Origin: Candidatus Dojkabacteria bacterium UBA2259
GTDB taxonomy: Bacteria; Patescibacteriota; Dojkabacteria; SC72
NCBI GenBank assembly: GCA_002347605.1
Contig: DDXN01000013.1
Span: 1 to 55,105, forward strand
Direction: 5' to 3'
Length of the DNA: 55,105 bases
The stretch's first letter is position 1. The number at the start of each line of letters is the position of its first letter. This document shows positions 8,309-16,297 of this stretch, one piece after another. The notes beneath the pieces are model-generated. The model saw nothing but the letters and a program-made list of their open reading frames with translations, made no database searches and was not told the origin of the DNA. The position numbers and the translations under genes are program-made.

Positions 8309-8686
8309 ATGGCAGTTAGTAAGAAAACAAAAAGGAGTGTTTCAACTGGTATAGCTACAATACAAGCTACATTTAATAATACCATTATATCAATAGCTGA
8401 TCAAAATGGAGAGGTTTTAGTTCAGGGTAGTCCTGCTGTTGTTGGATTTAAAGGTGCAAGGAGAAGTTCTGCCTTTGCAGCAACCAAAGCAGCTAGTGAT
8501 GCTGCGGAGAGAGCTATCAAAAAATATGGCATTAGAGAGGTGAAAGTCATAGTAAGTGGGCCAGGAGCTGGTAGGAATGCTGCAGTTAAGGGTTTAGATT
8601 CTGCAGGGCTAAAGATTACAACATTGATAGACAAGACCCCTATTCCACATAATGGATGTAGGCCAAGAAAGAGTCCAAGAAAATAA
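8309..8686 (+). CDS. rpsK: 30S ribosomal protein S11
   Basis: 125 residues containing GIATIQATFNNTIISIAD, the GFKGARRSSAFAATKAA segment and the C-terminal PIPHNGCRPRKSPRK motif, all highly conserved S11 elements. S11 forms part of the mRNA exit region on the 30S platform. Five bases separate it from rpsM. Confidence 0.97.
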   Translation: MAVSKKTKRSVSTGIATIQATFNNTIISIADQNGEVLVQGSPAVVGFKGARRSSAFAATKAASDAAERAIKKYGIREVKVIVSGPGAGRNAAVKGLDSAGLKITTLIDKTPIPHNGCRPRKSPRK

Positions 8687-8707
8687 AATAATATAGATAA
8701 TATATAG

Positions 8708-9319
8708 ATGGGTAGATATACGGGTCCGAAAGAGAGATTAAGTAGAAGAGAGGGAGTGAACCTTAATTTAAAGGGTTCAAGATCTTTCTCAGATAAAGCA
8801 GGTATTAAGAGGAAACCATTTCCTCCTGGTCAACATGGTAATCAGAGAAGGACTAGGCTTTCTAACTATGGAATACAGTTAAGAGAGAAGCAGAAGGTAA
8901 AAAGGACATATGGGTTAAGGGAGAAGCAGTTTAAGAGTGTATATCTAGAAGCAAGTAGAAGAGCAAAGGTAAGTAATTTAGATAAGGGTTTGGAATTTTT
9001 AAGAATACTTGAACTTAGGTTTGATAATGTACTGTATCTTGGTGGATTAGCTCCTTCTAGGGCGGCTGCAAGACAGTATATTGTTCATGGTCATGTTTTA
9101 CTTAATGGTAAGAAATTTACAGTACCTTCATTGGAGATCAAAGATGGTGATACTGTAGAATTAAAATCTATGAAGCTTGCTCCTTCCGAGAAATTCTTCG
9201 CTGTTCCACAGTGGATAGAGTCAAAGGAGAACAAGGTAAGAGTTACAAGATTGCCAATTAGGGATGAAATCGACGAAGGTATTCGTGAGAATCTCATAAT
9301 TGAATACTACTCAAGATAA
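8708..9319 (+). CDS. rpsD: 30S ribosomal protein S4
   Basis: 203 residues starting MGRYTGPKERLSRREG, with an S4 RNA-binding domain around residues 94-155 (RFDNVLYLGGLAPSRAAARQYIVHGHVLLNGK). The N-terminal region lacks the four zinc cysteines, so it is the C-minus form. S4 is a primary 16S binder and often autoregulates the alpha operon. Confidence 0.96.
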   Translation: MGRYTGPKERLSRREGVNLNLKGSRSFSDKAGIKRKPFPPGQHGNQRRTRLSNYGIQLREKQKVKRTYGLREKQFKSVYLEASRRAKVSNLDKGLEFLRILELRFDNVLYLGGLAPSRAAARQYIVHGHVLLNGKKFTVPSLEIKDGDTVELKSMKLAPSEKFFAVPQWIESKENKVRVTRLPIRDEIDEGIRENLIIEYYSR

Positions 9320-9339
9320 TAATTTGTTTTAAATATAAT

Positions 9340-10302
9340 ATGGAAGCATTTAAAGATATAAAAGTGACAATAAGAGAGGAAGAGGGAAACTCTGGATTGT
9401 ATGAAATATCTCCTTTACCAAGGGGATATGGTCATACTTTAGGGAACGCACTTAGGAGAATTCTCTACTCTAGTCTTAGGGGTTCTGGTGTTACGAGCTT
9501 AAAAGTAAAGGGTGTACAGCATGAGTACTCAACGATTGAGGGTGTACAAGAGGATATAGTTAGTATAATACTTAACTTAAAGCAGGTTAAGTTTAGGGTT
9601 GATTCGCAAGAGGTTAAAAAGTGTAGGATTGAGGCAAAGGGGAAGTGTGTTGTTAAGGCATCAGATATAATTGTTGATGCTGGTGTTAGCGTAACTACTC
9701 CAGATATTGTAATTGCCAATTTAACAGATGAGACTGCAAAGCTAGTTATAGATATGACAGTTGAATCGGGTGTAGGGTATAGGGATGCTAGTATGGCTGA
9801 TAGAACGGCAGAGGGGATGATTCCTTTAGATTGTGATTTCGCTCCAATTGAGAAAGTAAGTTTAAGCATAGAACAGGCTCGTAAGGGACAGGAAACAGAT
9901 TTAGACTCAGTTGTAATTGGTGTTGTAACTGATGGTAGTATTTCTCCTAAGGATGCATTACTTAATTCTGCTTCAATATTGCAAGAGTTTGCAGGGAAGG
10001 TTTTAGTAGCTATGGGTATATCTAAAAAAGAGGTAGAAGAGAGAGTTGAAGAGATTAATCAGGTTGAGGAAGTAGAGGTAAGTGTAGAGGAGGAAGATGA
10101 TGCTAAGGATTTAAGAGTTGAGGATTTACCAATTTCTAAAAGATCAAAGACTGGACTTCTTTCTGGTGGATACAAAACATTGGGAGATTTAAGGAATGCA
10201 ACTGTTGAGGATTTGCTTAATCTTTCTGGATTTGGAAATAAATCATTAAATGAGGTTGTAGAATTACTTAATCAGTATGGTGTTAATATTAAGGGTGAAT
10301 AG
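9340..10302 (+). CDS. rpoA: RNA polymerase alpha subunit
   Basis: 320 residues. The N-terminal domain has GYGHTLGNALRRILYSSL for dimerisation and the DASMADRTAEGMIPLDCDFAPI region. An acidic linker near residues 235-262 is followed by the C-terminal domain with two helix-hairpin-helix elements (RSKTGLLSGGYKTLGDL and LLNLSGFGNKSLNEV). It nucleates RNA polymerase assembly and reads UP elements and activators. The standard neighbours rpsD and rplQ flank it. Confidence 0.97.
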   Translation: MEAFKDIKVTIREEEGNSGLYEISPLPRGYGHTLGNALRRILYSSLRGSGVTSLKVKGVQHEYSTIEGVQEDIVSIILNLKQVKFRVDSQEVKKCRIEAKGKCVVKASDIIVDAGVSVTTPDIVIANLTDETAKLVIDMTVESGVGYRDASMADRTAEGMIPLDCDFAPIEKVSLSIEQARKGQETDLDSVVIGVVTDGSISPKDALLNSASILQEFAGKVLVAMGISKKEVEERVEEINQVEEVEVSVEEEDDAKDLRVEDLPISKRSKTGLLSGGYKTLGDLRNATVEDLLNLSGFGNKSLNEVVELLNQYGVNIKGE

Positions 10303-10307
10303 TAAGA

Positions 10308-10838
10308 ATGTATAAAAGGAATAGTATTAAAAAATTAGGGAGAACAAGTTCACATAGGAAGGCTTTAATTCAAAATCAATTGAGGTCTATTATTACTAGT
10401 GGTAAAGTAAAAACTTCTTCTGTTAAAGCTAAGGTTCTAAGAGGAGAGTTGGAATCAATTCTCAATAGGGTAAGAGTTTCTAGTGAGGGTGATCTATCCT
10501 TAACAAGGAAATTAAATGAGATCTTTGGCAACAAAGATTTAGTTAAGAAGGTTATGGAGATTGGTAGGAAGAAAACAGCAGGGATTACTGTTAAGAAGGT
10601 TGGTTTTAGGATAGGAGATAATACACAGATGTCTGTGGTTGAAATATCTGGATTTAAGGGTAAAGCCAAATCTGCAAAAGGAGATGGGAAGAAGGGTGAA
10701 AAGAAAGAGGCAGATGTTGTTGAGACAAAGGTAGGAGAAGAGAAGAAGAAAGGGATATTGAATTTAGGTAAGAAGGCTGTATCCAAAAAGGTTGAACCAT
10801 TAAAGAGAGAGAGAGCAAGAACAAGATCAGGGATTTAA
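10308..10838 (+). CDS. rplQ: 50S ribosomal protein L17 with long tail
   Basis: The first 110 residues hold L17 features: SSHRKALIQNQLRSIITSGKVKTS, KAKVLRGELESILN and a GFRIGDNTQMSVVEI strand. About 60 further residues are Lys/Glu/Gly-rich and not conserved in L17, which is usually about 120 residues long. L17 lies near the tunnel exit. Similar tails occur here on L24 and S5. Confidence 0.93.
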   Translation: MYKRNSIKKLGRTSSHRKALIQNQLRSIITSGKVKTSSVKAKVLRGELESILNRVRVSSEGDLSLTRKLNEIFGNKDLVKKVMEIGRKKTAGITVKKVGFRIGDNTQMSVVEISGFKGKAKSAKGDGKKGEKKEADVVETKVGEEKKKGILNLGKKAVSKKVEPLKRERARTRSGI

Positions 10839-10855
10839 AATATATTTAATAGAGA

Positions 10856-11290
10856 ATGAAGTACAAGACAGATTGGAGTAAAAAAGAAGATGTAAAAAGA
10901 GAGTGGTATATTGTTGATGTTAAGGATCAAATACTTGGTAGGGCATCAACAAAGATAGCTTCTTTGTTAATTGGGAAGGGTAAGGCAGACATTGTACCTA
11001 ATGTTGATGGGGGTGATTTTGTAATAGTGATTAATACTGATTTTGTAAAGGTTACAAGAGGGAAAGCGTTAAAGAAAACATATTACAGACATTCAGGCTT
11101 TCCTGGTGGTTTGAAAGAGATTGTGTTTGCAGATCAGATTAAGAAGAATTCTACTAAGGTTATTGAGTTTGCAGTAAAGAATATGTTACCAAAGGACAAA
11201 CTTAGAGATGGGAGAATGAGTAGGTTGTTCATATATAAGGGGGCAGAGCACAAAAATGAGGCTCAGAAACCTATTGAGTATAAAATATAA
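10856..11290 (+). CDS. rplM: 50S ribosomal protein L13
   Basis: 144 residues with the L13 sequence REWYIVDVKDQILGRASTKIASLL, the VTRGKALKKTYYRHSGFPGGLK loop and the VKNMLPKDKLRDGRMSRLFIYKG C-terminal region. L13 is an early 23S rRNA binder. It pairs with rpsI, as in nearly all bacteria. Confidence 0.97.
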   Translation: MKYKTDWSKKEDVKREWYIVDVKDQILGRASTKIASLLIGKGKADIVPNVDGGDFVIVINTDFVKVTRGKALKKTYYRHSGFPGGLKEIVFADQIKKNSTKVIEFAVKNMLPKDKLRDGRMSRLFIYKGAEHKNEAQKPIEYKI

Positions 11291-11304
11291 TATTGATTAA
11301 TATA

Positions 11305-11697
11305 ATGAGTAAATATTTTGAGGGTATTGGGAGAAGAAAGACAGCAACATCAAGAGTAAGGATTTACCCTGGTGAGAAGGCTTCTATGGTTAATGGTAAG
11401 GCAATAGATACATATTTTTTAAGTAATAAAGAGGCTGAGAAAATAATTAATGAGGGATTAGTTATTACTGATTTAAAGGATAAGTACTATTTTACTGCTA
11501 AGGTTAGTGGTGGTGGTATTAATGCTCAGATTGATGCAATAAAGCTAGGGCTTGGTAGGGCTTTGTACTCAATGGATGAGAGTCTTAAGCCTATGCTAAG
11601 AAAGGCTGGTCTTGTTACTAGAGACCCTAGGGATGTTGAAAGAAAGAAATACAATCACCACAAAGCCAGAAAAAAGCCACAATTCTCAAAGAGGTAA
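11305..11697 (+). CDS. rpsI: 30S ribosomal protein S9
   Basis: ATG 11305 gives 130 residues starting MSKYFEGIGRRKTATSRVRIYPG, the typical S9 beginning. The end carries LVTRDPRDVERKKYNHHKARKKPQFSKR, whose last Lys-Arg residues contact P-site tRNA. A TTG at 11293 in the same frame would add four residues and is unlikely. It is the last gene of the ribosomal block; no clear terminator follows. Confidence 0.96.
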   Translation: MSKYFEGIGRRKTATSRVRIYPGEKASMVNGKAIDTYFLSNKEAEKIINEGLVITDLKDKYYFTAKVSGGGINAQIDAIKLGLGRALYSMDESLKPMLRKAGLVTRDPRDVERKKYNHHKARKKPQFSKR

Positions 11698-11749
11698 AGC
11701 GAAGAAATACATAGATAGGAATTTCCCCGAATATCTAAAATTTAAGAAA

Positions 11750-11827
11750 CTACTTTTTACCTTTTTTGGGCTTGACTTTCAGACTCTTAACTTTTTTGGA
11801 GTCCAATACTGCTTTGCATTTTGACAT
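11750..11827 (-). CDS. Possible 25-residue Lys-rich peptide
   Basis: On the minus strand an ATG (complement of 11825-11827) opens 25 codons ending in TAG at 11750-11752. The product begins MSKCKAVLDSKK, has one Cys at position 4 and ten or more Lys residues, and ends KPKKGKK. It is preceded by a near-consensus promoter, and the bases before the ATG (TATTAATATA) match the start context of many genes here. I recognise no family. It could be a small structural or regulatory peptide, or a substrate of the divergent radical SAM operon; the last is inference. A chance ORF on a non-coding transcript is possible. Confidence 0.45.
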   Translation of the reverse strand: MSKCKAVLDSKKVKSLKVKPKKGKK

Positions 11828-11856
11828 TATATTAATATCTAATACTTTATTGTTTA

Positions 11857-11886
11857 ATTATATTTAGTTTGTTAACCTCTTGTCAA
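11857..11886 (-). promoter_or_regulatory. Near-consensus promoter, minus strand
   Basis: Read on the minus strand, TTGACA (complement of 11881-11886) is followed after 18 bases by TATAAT (complement of 11857-11862). The expected start is about 25 bases upstream of the 25-codon ORF at 11750-11827. This is one of the best promoter matches in the window, which argues that something is transcribed here. Confidence 0.7.
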
Positions 11887-11894
11887 TAGATTTA

Positions 11895-11923
11895 TTGTTT
11901 TAACAGCATCTTTGTTATATAAT
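11895..11923 (+). promoter_or_regulatory. Promoter of the radical SAM operon
   Basis: TTGTTT at 11895-11900 and TATAAT at 11918-11923 with a 17-base spacer. The predicted start near 11930 falls between the in-frame TTG 11912 and ATG 11951, which supports ATG 11951 as the true start of the first gene. Confidence 0.65.
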
Positions 11924-11950
11924 CCTCTAATAAATATATTAAATAGTACT

Positions 11951-12334
11951 ATGAAAGATAAGCTAGGAGAGGATATATTTAGCAAAGAGGAAGGATCTTT
12001 CATAGAAACTGAAAGAGAAGTAATGGGGAGGAAATTTGAACGAAAAATTGAAGATTTCTCCTGCGAGAACTGTGGTACCTTTGTAAATGGAGATGGCTAT
12101 ACAGACCATTGTCCTTCTTGTCTTTATTCAAAACATGTAGATATTAATCCCGGAGATAGAGATTGTGAATGCAAAGGTCTTATGGAGCCCATTGCTGCAG
12201 AGGTCAGGGATAATGGGTATAAAATACATTATAGATGTTTAGATTGTGGCTATACTCATCGGGTTAAAAGTTCCCCAGAGGATAATTTCGAAGCGATATT
12301 GGCGTTAATAGATAAACCTGTTGTAAATACATAA
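11951..12334 (+). CDS. RNHCP domain zinc-ribbon protein
   Basis: 127 residues from ATG 11951. After an acidic N-terminus, residues 25-110 hold a CxxC (CENC), a YTDHCPSCLYSKHVD motif and a final CLDCG, which matches the RNHCP family, named for its Arg-Asn-His-Cys-Pro motif; here the motif reads DHCP. The family is a small predicted zinc-binding domain of unknown function. It is the first gene of a four-gene unit with the tandem radical SAM enzyme 16 bases downstream. A shorter start at ATG 12023 would also include the whole domain. Confidence 0.75.
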   Translation: MKDKLGEDIFSKEEGSFIETEREVMGRKFERKIEDFSCENCGTFVNGDGYTDHCPSCLYSKHVDINPGDRDCECKGLMEPIAAEVRDNGYKIHYRCLDCGYTHRVKSSPEDNFEAILALIDKPVVNT

Positions 12335-12350
12335 AGTTATCAATTAGAAA

Positions 12351-14519
12351 ATGAAGAAGCGAAAATTAGAGTATTACTCAGTCCCTCATCTTGTACATAT
12401 AGAAATGTCATATTCATGTAATGCAAAATGTTTCTTCTGTTATAACCCATATAGAGATAGCCCGATAGACTATAACAAGATAGATAAAGTAGTTAGAGCT
12501 GTCAGTAAATCTCACATACCCCATGTATATTTAATTGGTGGAGAGCCTTCTCTTTTAGAGCCCAAAAAGTTGAATGAGTATATAGATTTACTCTCGAAAA
12601 CTTCTTCAGTAACTATTGTTACAAATGGATTGAGGTATATAGAAGGTATGTCTAAGAATTTAGCATGCTTGGGTGTAGCAATACATGGTGATGCAGAGAC
12701 ACAGGAATGGCTGTCGGGGGTAAAGGGGGGATATTCTAGAACTGTAGAGAATATTAAGAGATATGTTAGGGATGGCTTTGATGTAAGGTGTATACCAGTT
12801 TTAACATCAAAAAATTATGATCAGATTTTCAATATAATCAAACTTGCGAAGGAGCTTGGTATGGAAAGTGTCTTTGTAGATAAATTTGAAATTGGAGGAA
12901 TGGGATTGGATATGGCCAACCAACTTAAGCCGTCTTTAGAGCAATTTAAAGTCTCATTGGGACAAATGATTAAAGCTAGAGACGAATTTAAGATTCCAGT
13001 TGGTTTTGGTACTGCGATACCATATTGTTTGGATGAGAGATTAATTAAGGAGGAAATGTTTGCAAACTGTGGCGTTGGAGTAACCTTTGCAGCTATCAAT
13101 CCTAATGGTGATTTCAGGATATGTAATCAAAGTGAGATAGTATATGGAAATGTTCTTAAGGAACCAATAGAGGCAATTTGGAAGACAAAGTCTTTAGACG
13201 ATTTTCGTAATCTTTCATGGACTCAAAGCCCTTGTGATAAATGCGTTCTTGTGACAGAGTGTACAGGTGGTTGCAAAGTAGATCTTTCTTGCTCTTCTGG
13301 TTATTGCATCGATTATCATATTAGAGAGAATCAAAACGAACTTATCAGTACAGAGAAAGTATCCCTATTGTGGGAAGAAAGAGAGAAGAAAATAGAAAGC
13401 AAATTTTCAAAAGTGTTTTATCCGAAAGATTATAGAGAGTTTCTTGTCGAGAAGCATATCAATATAATAAAGAAGCATAAAGAAAAATATTTAATAACAA
13501 GATATCAAACCATAATAATTGATGATTTAACAGCCCAAATTATAGAGAAAATAATTTCTGGAGTAAGGAAGGAGAGAGATCTAATTGATGCTTTTAAAGA
13601 AAAAATAGAAGAAAAAGAAATGAGAAGTTTTCTGAGTAAACTGGAAATTGCTGAAGCTATCTCAAGTGTTAAAATACAAAGCATTGATTGGGAGATTACA
13701 GAAGATTGTAATTTGAATTGTAAACATTGTATTGTATCGTCTCCTCGGAGTACAGGAGCTATGACAGTTGAGCAGATAATCAGGGCGATAAATAAGTTGT
13801 ATGATAATGGTTTAAGAGAGATTTCCTTTACGGGGGGTGAGCCTATGCTTTTTCCGGGTATTATAGATATTTTGAAATATAACAAAGAAAAGGGTATTAA
13901 ATCAAGGATTTTGACAAATGGGACATTATTATCAAGAGATATAGTGAAAAAGATATCTCCATTAGTATCAGAAATTGGTGTGAGTTTAGACGGAATAACA
14001 GAGAAAGCTAACGATTCTATTCGGGGTGAGGGTTCATACAATAAAATAATTGAAGGGATTAATAATTTAAAAGAAATGAATATTAATTTCTCTATCTATT
14101 TTACTCTGCACAAGAGAAATAACGATATAAATAAGATTATCCAATTTTCAAAAAAAATAGGAGCAAACAGTTGTAGAATAAATCAAGTAACTAAGAGAGG
14201 AAGGGCAGAGAATCAGTATGACAGTAATTTCCTTGTAGATGTTAACAAGTCGATAGAAATACCAAAGGAGTGTACCTGTGATTTAGATTCTAGCCATATG
14301 TTTGTGAATCCATTAGGGGAGTGTTTCCCCTGTGTAGAAATTTCACAAATAAGAGGTAAATCACTGGGAAACATATTTTATACAGAGGTTGATGACATAT
14401 TTAATAATTTGAATAAGTTTGTTATTCGAAATAAGGGGAAAGACTGTCCATATTGTATGGTAGTCAAGGAGTTTGAAACCATATGTTTAGATAAAGATTT
14501 ATCCTGTAAATCAATATGA
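12351..14519 (+). CDS. Tandem radical SAM/SPASM enzyme, PqqD-like middle
   Basis: 722 residues, two radical SAM halves in one chain. Half one has C23-x3-C27-x2-C30 binding the SAM iron-sulfur cluster, GGEP at 63-66, and a Cys-rich SPASM-type region about 240-327 (PCDKC, CTGGC). Residues about 380-445 show an alternating helix-strand pattern (DDLTAQIIEKIISG...) that looks like a PqqD-type winged helix, the peptide-recognition element of RiPP maturases. Half two has C453-x3-C457-x2-C460, a TGGEP motif, and a shorter Cys-rich end (CTC, FPC, CPYC). Such enzymes usually modify peptides or proteins by radical chemistry; the substrate is unknown. The stop overlaps the next gene by four bases (ATGA). 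Confidence 0.85.
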   Translation: MKKRKLEYYSVPHLVHIEMSYSCNAKCFFCYNPYRDSPIDYNKIDKVVRAVSKSHIPHVYLIGGEPSLLEPKKLNEYIDLLSKTSSVTIVTNGLRYIEGMSKNLACLGVAIHGDAETQEWLSGVKGGYSRTVENIKRYVRDGFDVRCIPVLTSKNYDQIFNIIKLAKELGMESVFVDKFEIGGMGLDMANQLKPSLEQFKVSLGQMIKARDEFKIPVGFGTAIPYCLDERLIKEEMFANCGVGVTFAAINPNGDFRICNQSEIVYGNVLKEPIEAIWKTKSLDDFRNLSWTQSPCDKCVLVTECTGGCKVDLSCSSGYCIDYHIRENQNELISTEKVSLLWEEREKKIESKFSKVFYPKDYREFLVEKHINIIKKHKEKYLITRYQTIIIDDLTAQIIEKIISGVRKERDLIDAFKEKIEEKEMRSFLSKLEIAEAISSVKIQSIDWEITEDCNLNCKHCIVSSPRSTGAMTVEQIIRAINKLYDNGLREISFTGGEPMLFPGIIDILKYNKEKGIKSRILTNGTLLSRDIVKKISPLVSEIGVSLDGITEKANDSIRGEGSYNKIIEGINNLKEMNINFSIYFTLHKRNNDINKIIQFSKKIGANSCRINQVTKRGRAENQYDSNFLVDVNKSIEIPKECTCDLDSSHMFVNPLGECFPCVEISQIRGKSLGNIFYTEVDDIFNNLNKFVIRNKGKDCPYCMVVKEFETICLDKDLSCKSI

Positions 14520-15688
14520 AGAAGAAAGAAAAAACTTACTTAATGGATGTATATAATAATAATTTTGAAATTGGGGATGGGGACAAACAAATTGACGAAG
14601 GGACTTACGAAGTAGATAAGGTATATGATAGTTCAGGTATAGTATTTCTCTCTGAGTGGTTTTTTGATGAAAAAGTCCATGAGTACACAGGATTAAATAA
14701 TTCGTTTTTTCAATTTGATGATACAATTCCAACACAGTATAACTTTCCAGATTCAAATCAGTCCTTGAATGAAGCTATTAAAGAATTCCACATTAAAGAG
14801 GGTTTTTCCTGTAACAACTCTGAGATTTTTATTACCGAAGGTTCTACCCCCATGATAGCTTCCATGGTTATATTTGCGAAAACATATGGGTTTGAAAGAA
14901 TCTATTCTATCTCACCTCTCTATTTTAATATTTTTAAAGTGGCAGATTTAATTGATATCCCAATAACTCCTATAAATAGGACATTGACTGTTTGTAATGA
15001 AGAATTAGAGCTCCCGTCTGAGAAGTCTATCCTTTTTATTACAGACCCTATATGGTCTATTGGTCAGCATCATCCGTATCCAATTATGGATAAGCTGAAA
15101 GAATGGCAAGAGAAAACAGGGTCTTTGATTTTTGTAGACGAATCCTTTGCATATACCGATTGGTACTCAGCTAAGAAAACAGAACCTTCTTCAATACTAA
15201 ATCCAGGATTAACATTTCGTCTAATATGTCCTACAAAGACATTATGTTTAAATGGGTTAAGATTTTCCTATTTAATCTGTCCAGATGAGTTTAAAAAGGA
15301 GCTATCAAGAATTACATGCTGCACAATAGGATCTAGCTCACACTACAGTTTTGTTTTGAGACCAAAGATATTTGAGAAAATGATAGAGGAGAGTATAAAT
15401 CCTATCGGTTTGTTTTCTAAAGAAAGATTTAATGTGATAAAGGGATTGTTAGAAAAGAACAATATAAAATACTTTAAACCAGATTGTGGTTTTTTTATGT
15501 TTGTTAATATCGTAGACTTCTTCAAGAGAAACAATTTAAATTCAAGATATATGTGGATTCCAAATAAAGGTTTGGATATTTTTGATAAAAATTTATCTGG
15601 TTATGTAAAACTGAATTTAATTATGAGAGGAACAAGCTTTAGTAGATTTAAATCAGATTTAGACAAGAATGCTTCTAGAAAGAACTAA
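14516..15688 (+). CDS. PLP-dependent aminotransferase-like protein
   Basis: 390 residues with the class I/II aminotransferase layout. An ITEGSTPMIASMV loop corresponds to the phosphate-binding region, FITDPIWSIGQ and FVDESFAYTDW match the Asn/Asp and DEAY elements, and TKTLCLNGLRFSYL places the PLP-binding lysine at K241 with the downstream Arg. The substrate cannot be read; histidinol-phosphate aminotransferase and CobD-type decarboxylases share this fold. It overlaps the radical SAM gene by four bases and the next gene by 20, implying coupled expression and a shared pathway. Confidence 0.8.
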   Translation: MKKKEKTYLMDVYNNNFEIGDGDKQIDEGTYEVDKVYDSSGIVFLSEWFFDEKVHEYTGLNNSFFQFDDTIPTQYNFPDSNQSLNEAIKEFHIKEGFSCNNSEIFITEGSTPMIASMVIFAKTYGFERIYSISPLYFNIFKVADLIDIPITPINRTLTVCNEELELPSEKSILFITDPIWSIGQHHPYPIMDKLKEWQEKTGSLIFVDESFAYTDWYSAKKTEPSSILNPGLTFRLICPTKTLCLNGLRFSYLICPDEFKKELSRITCCTIGSSSHYSFVLRPKIFEKMIEESINPIGLFSKERFNVIKGLLEKNNIKYFKPDCGFFMFVNIVDFFKRNNLNSRYMWIPNKGLDIFDKNLSGYVKLNLIMRGTSFSRFKSDLDKNASRKN

Positions 15689-16223
15689 TAAACAATTAAA
15701 AAAGATATACAAGGGGATTGAGAAATATTGCAAAGATTGTGATTTGTGTTGTTTTACATATGGTTGGATAATGCCTTGCGAAGAAAGTAGGTACTCTAAA
15801 ATAACCAATCTCATATCAATAAACAAGAAGGTTACATGCTTTGACTCATTCGAGGAAAATAAATTCGGAGGAAAATGTTTAGAGAAGATACCTAGGTGTA
15901 AATTTTACAGGAGTAGAAAATGTAAGATACATCAGATTAAGCCATTTGATTGCCTGTTATATCCTGTTAAGGTCCTTTATCATCCTAAAAAAAGGAGATA
16001 TTCGGTAGTCCTAAGTTTGGATTGTCCATATATAGAAAGTCTAAATAAAGAAGATCGGGAATATCTTAAAAGGCAAATTGTCTCATTTTTTTCCTCTATG
16101 CCAGAAAAAATAAGAAAAGAGTATTTTAGTTTAGTTAGAGATTGGGAGGGAATAACATATCGAAAGGAGTTTGAATCTTTAGAAATATGTTCTTTTTCGG
16201 AAGATGAAATAAAGTTAGCATAG
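15669..16223 (+). CDS. YkgJ-type Cys-rich Fe-S/zinc protein
   Basis: 184 residues. The N-terminus has C21-x2-C24-x2-C27-C28, and further on CKFY, CKIHQIKPFDCLLYPV and a late Cys cluster, the pattern of the YkgJ (UPF0153) family thought to bind an iron-sulfur cluster or zinc. Family members are often encoded near methyltransferases or radical SAM enzymes; their role is unknown. The gene starts inside the aminotransferase gene and ends the four-gene unit. The C-terminal part (EYFSLVRDWEG) is helical. Confidence 0.75.
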   Translation: MLLERTNKQLKKIYKGIEKYCKDCDLCCFTYGWIMPCEESRYSKITNLISINKKVTCFDSFEENKFGGKCLEKIPRCKFYRSRKCKIHQIKPFDCLLYPVKVLYHPKKRRYSVVLSLDCPYIESLNKEDREYLKRQIVSFFSSMPEKIRKEYFSLVRDWEGITYRKEFESLEICSFSEDEIKLA

Positions 16224-16297
16224 ATAATCGGGATGGATTTGATTAATTAGAACATTTCAGATATATTTTATTGATATATATTTTATCCTTCACTACA

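Noticed and set aside
11612..11824. 70-codon frame overlapping the end of rpsI
   Set aside because: It lies mostly in another frame of rpsI and its tail is AT-rich with no family features; the minus-strand ORF with a promoter is the better reading of this region.
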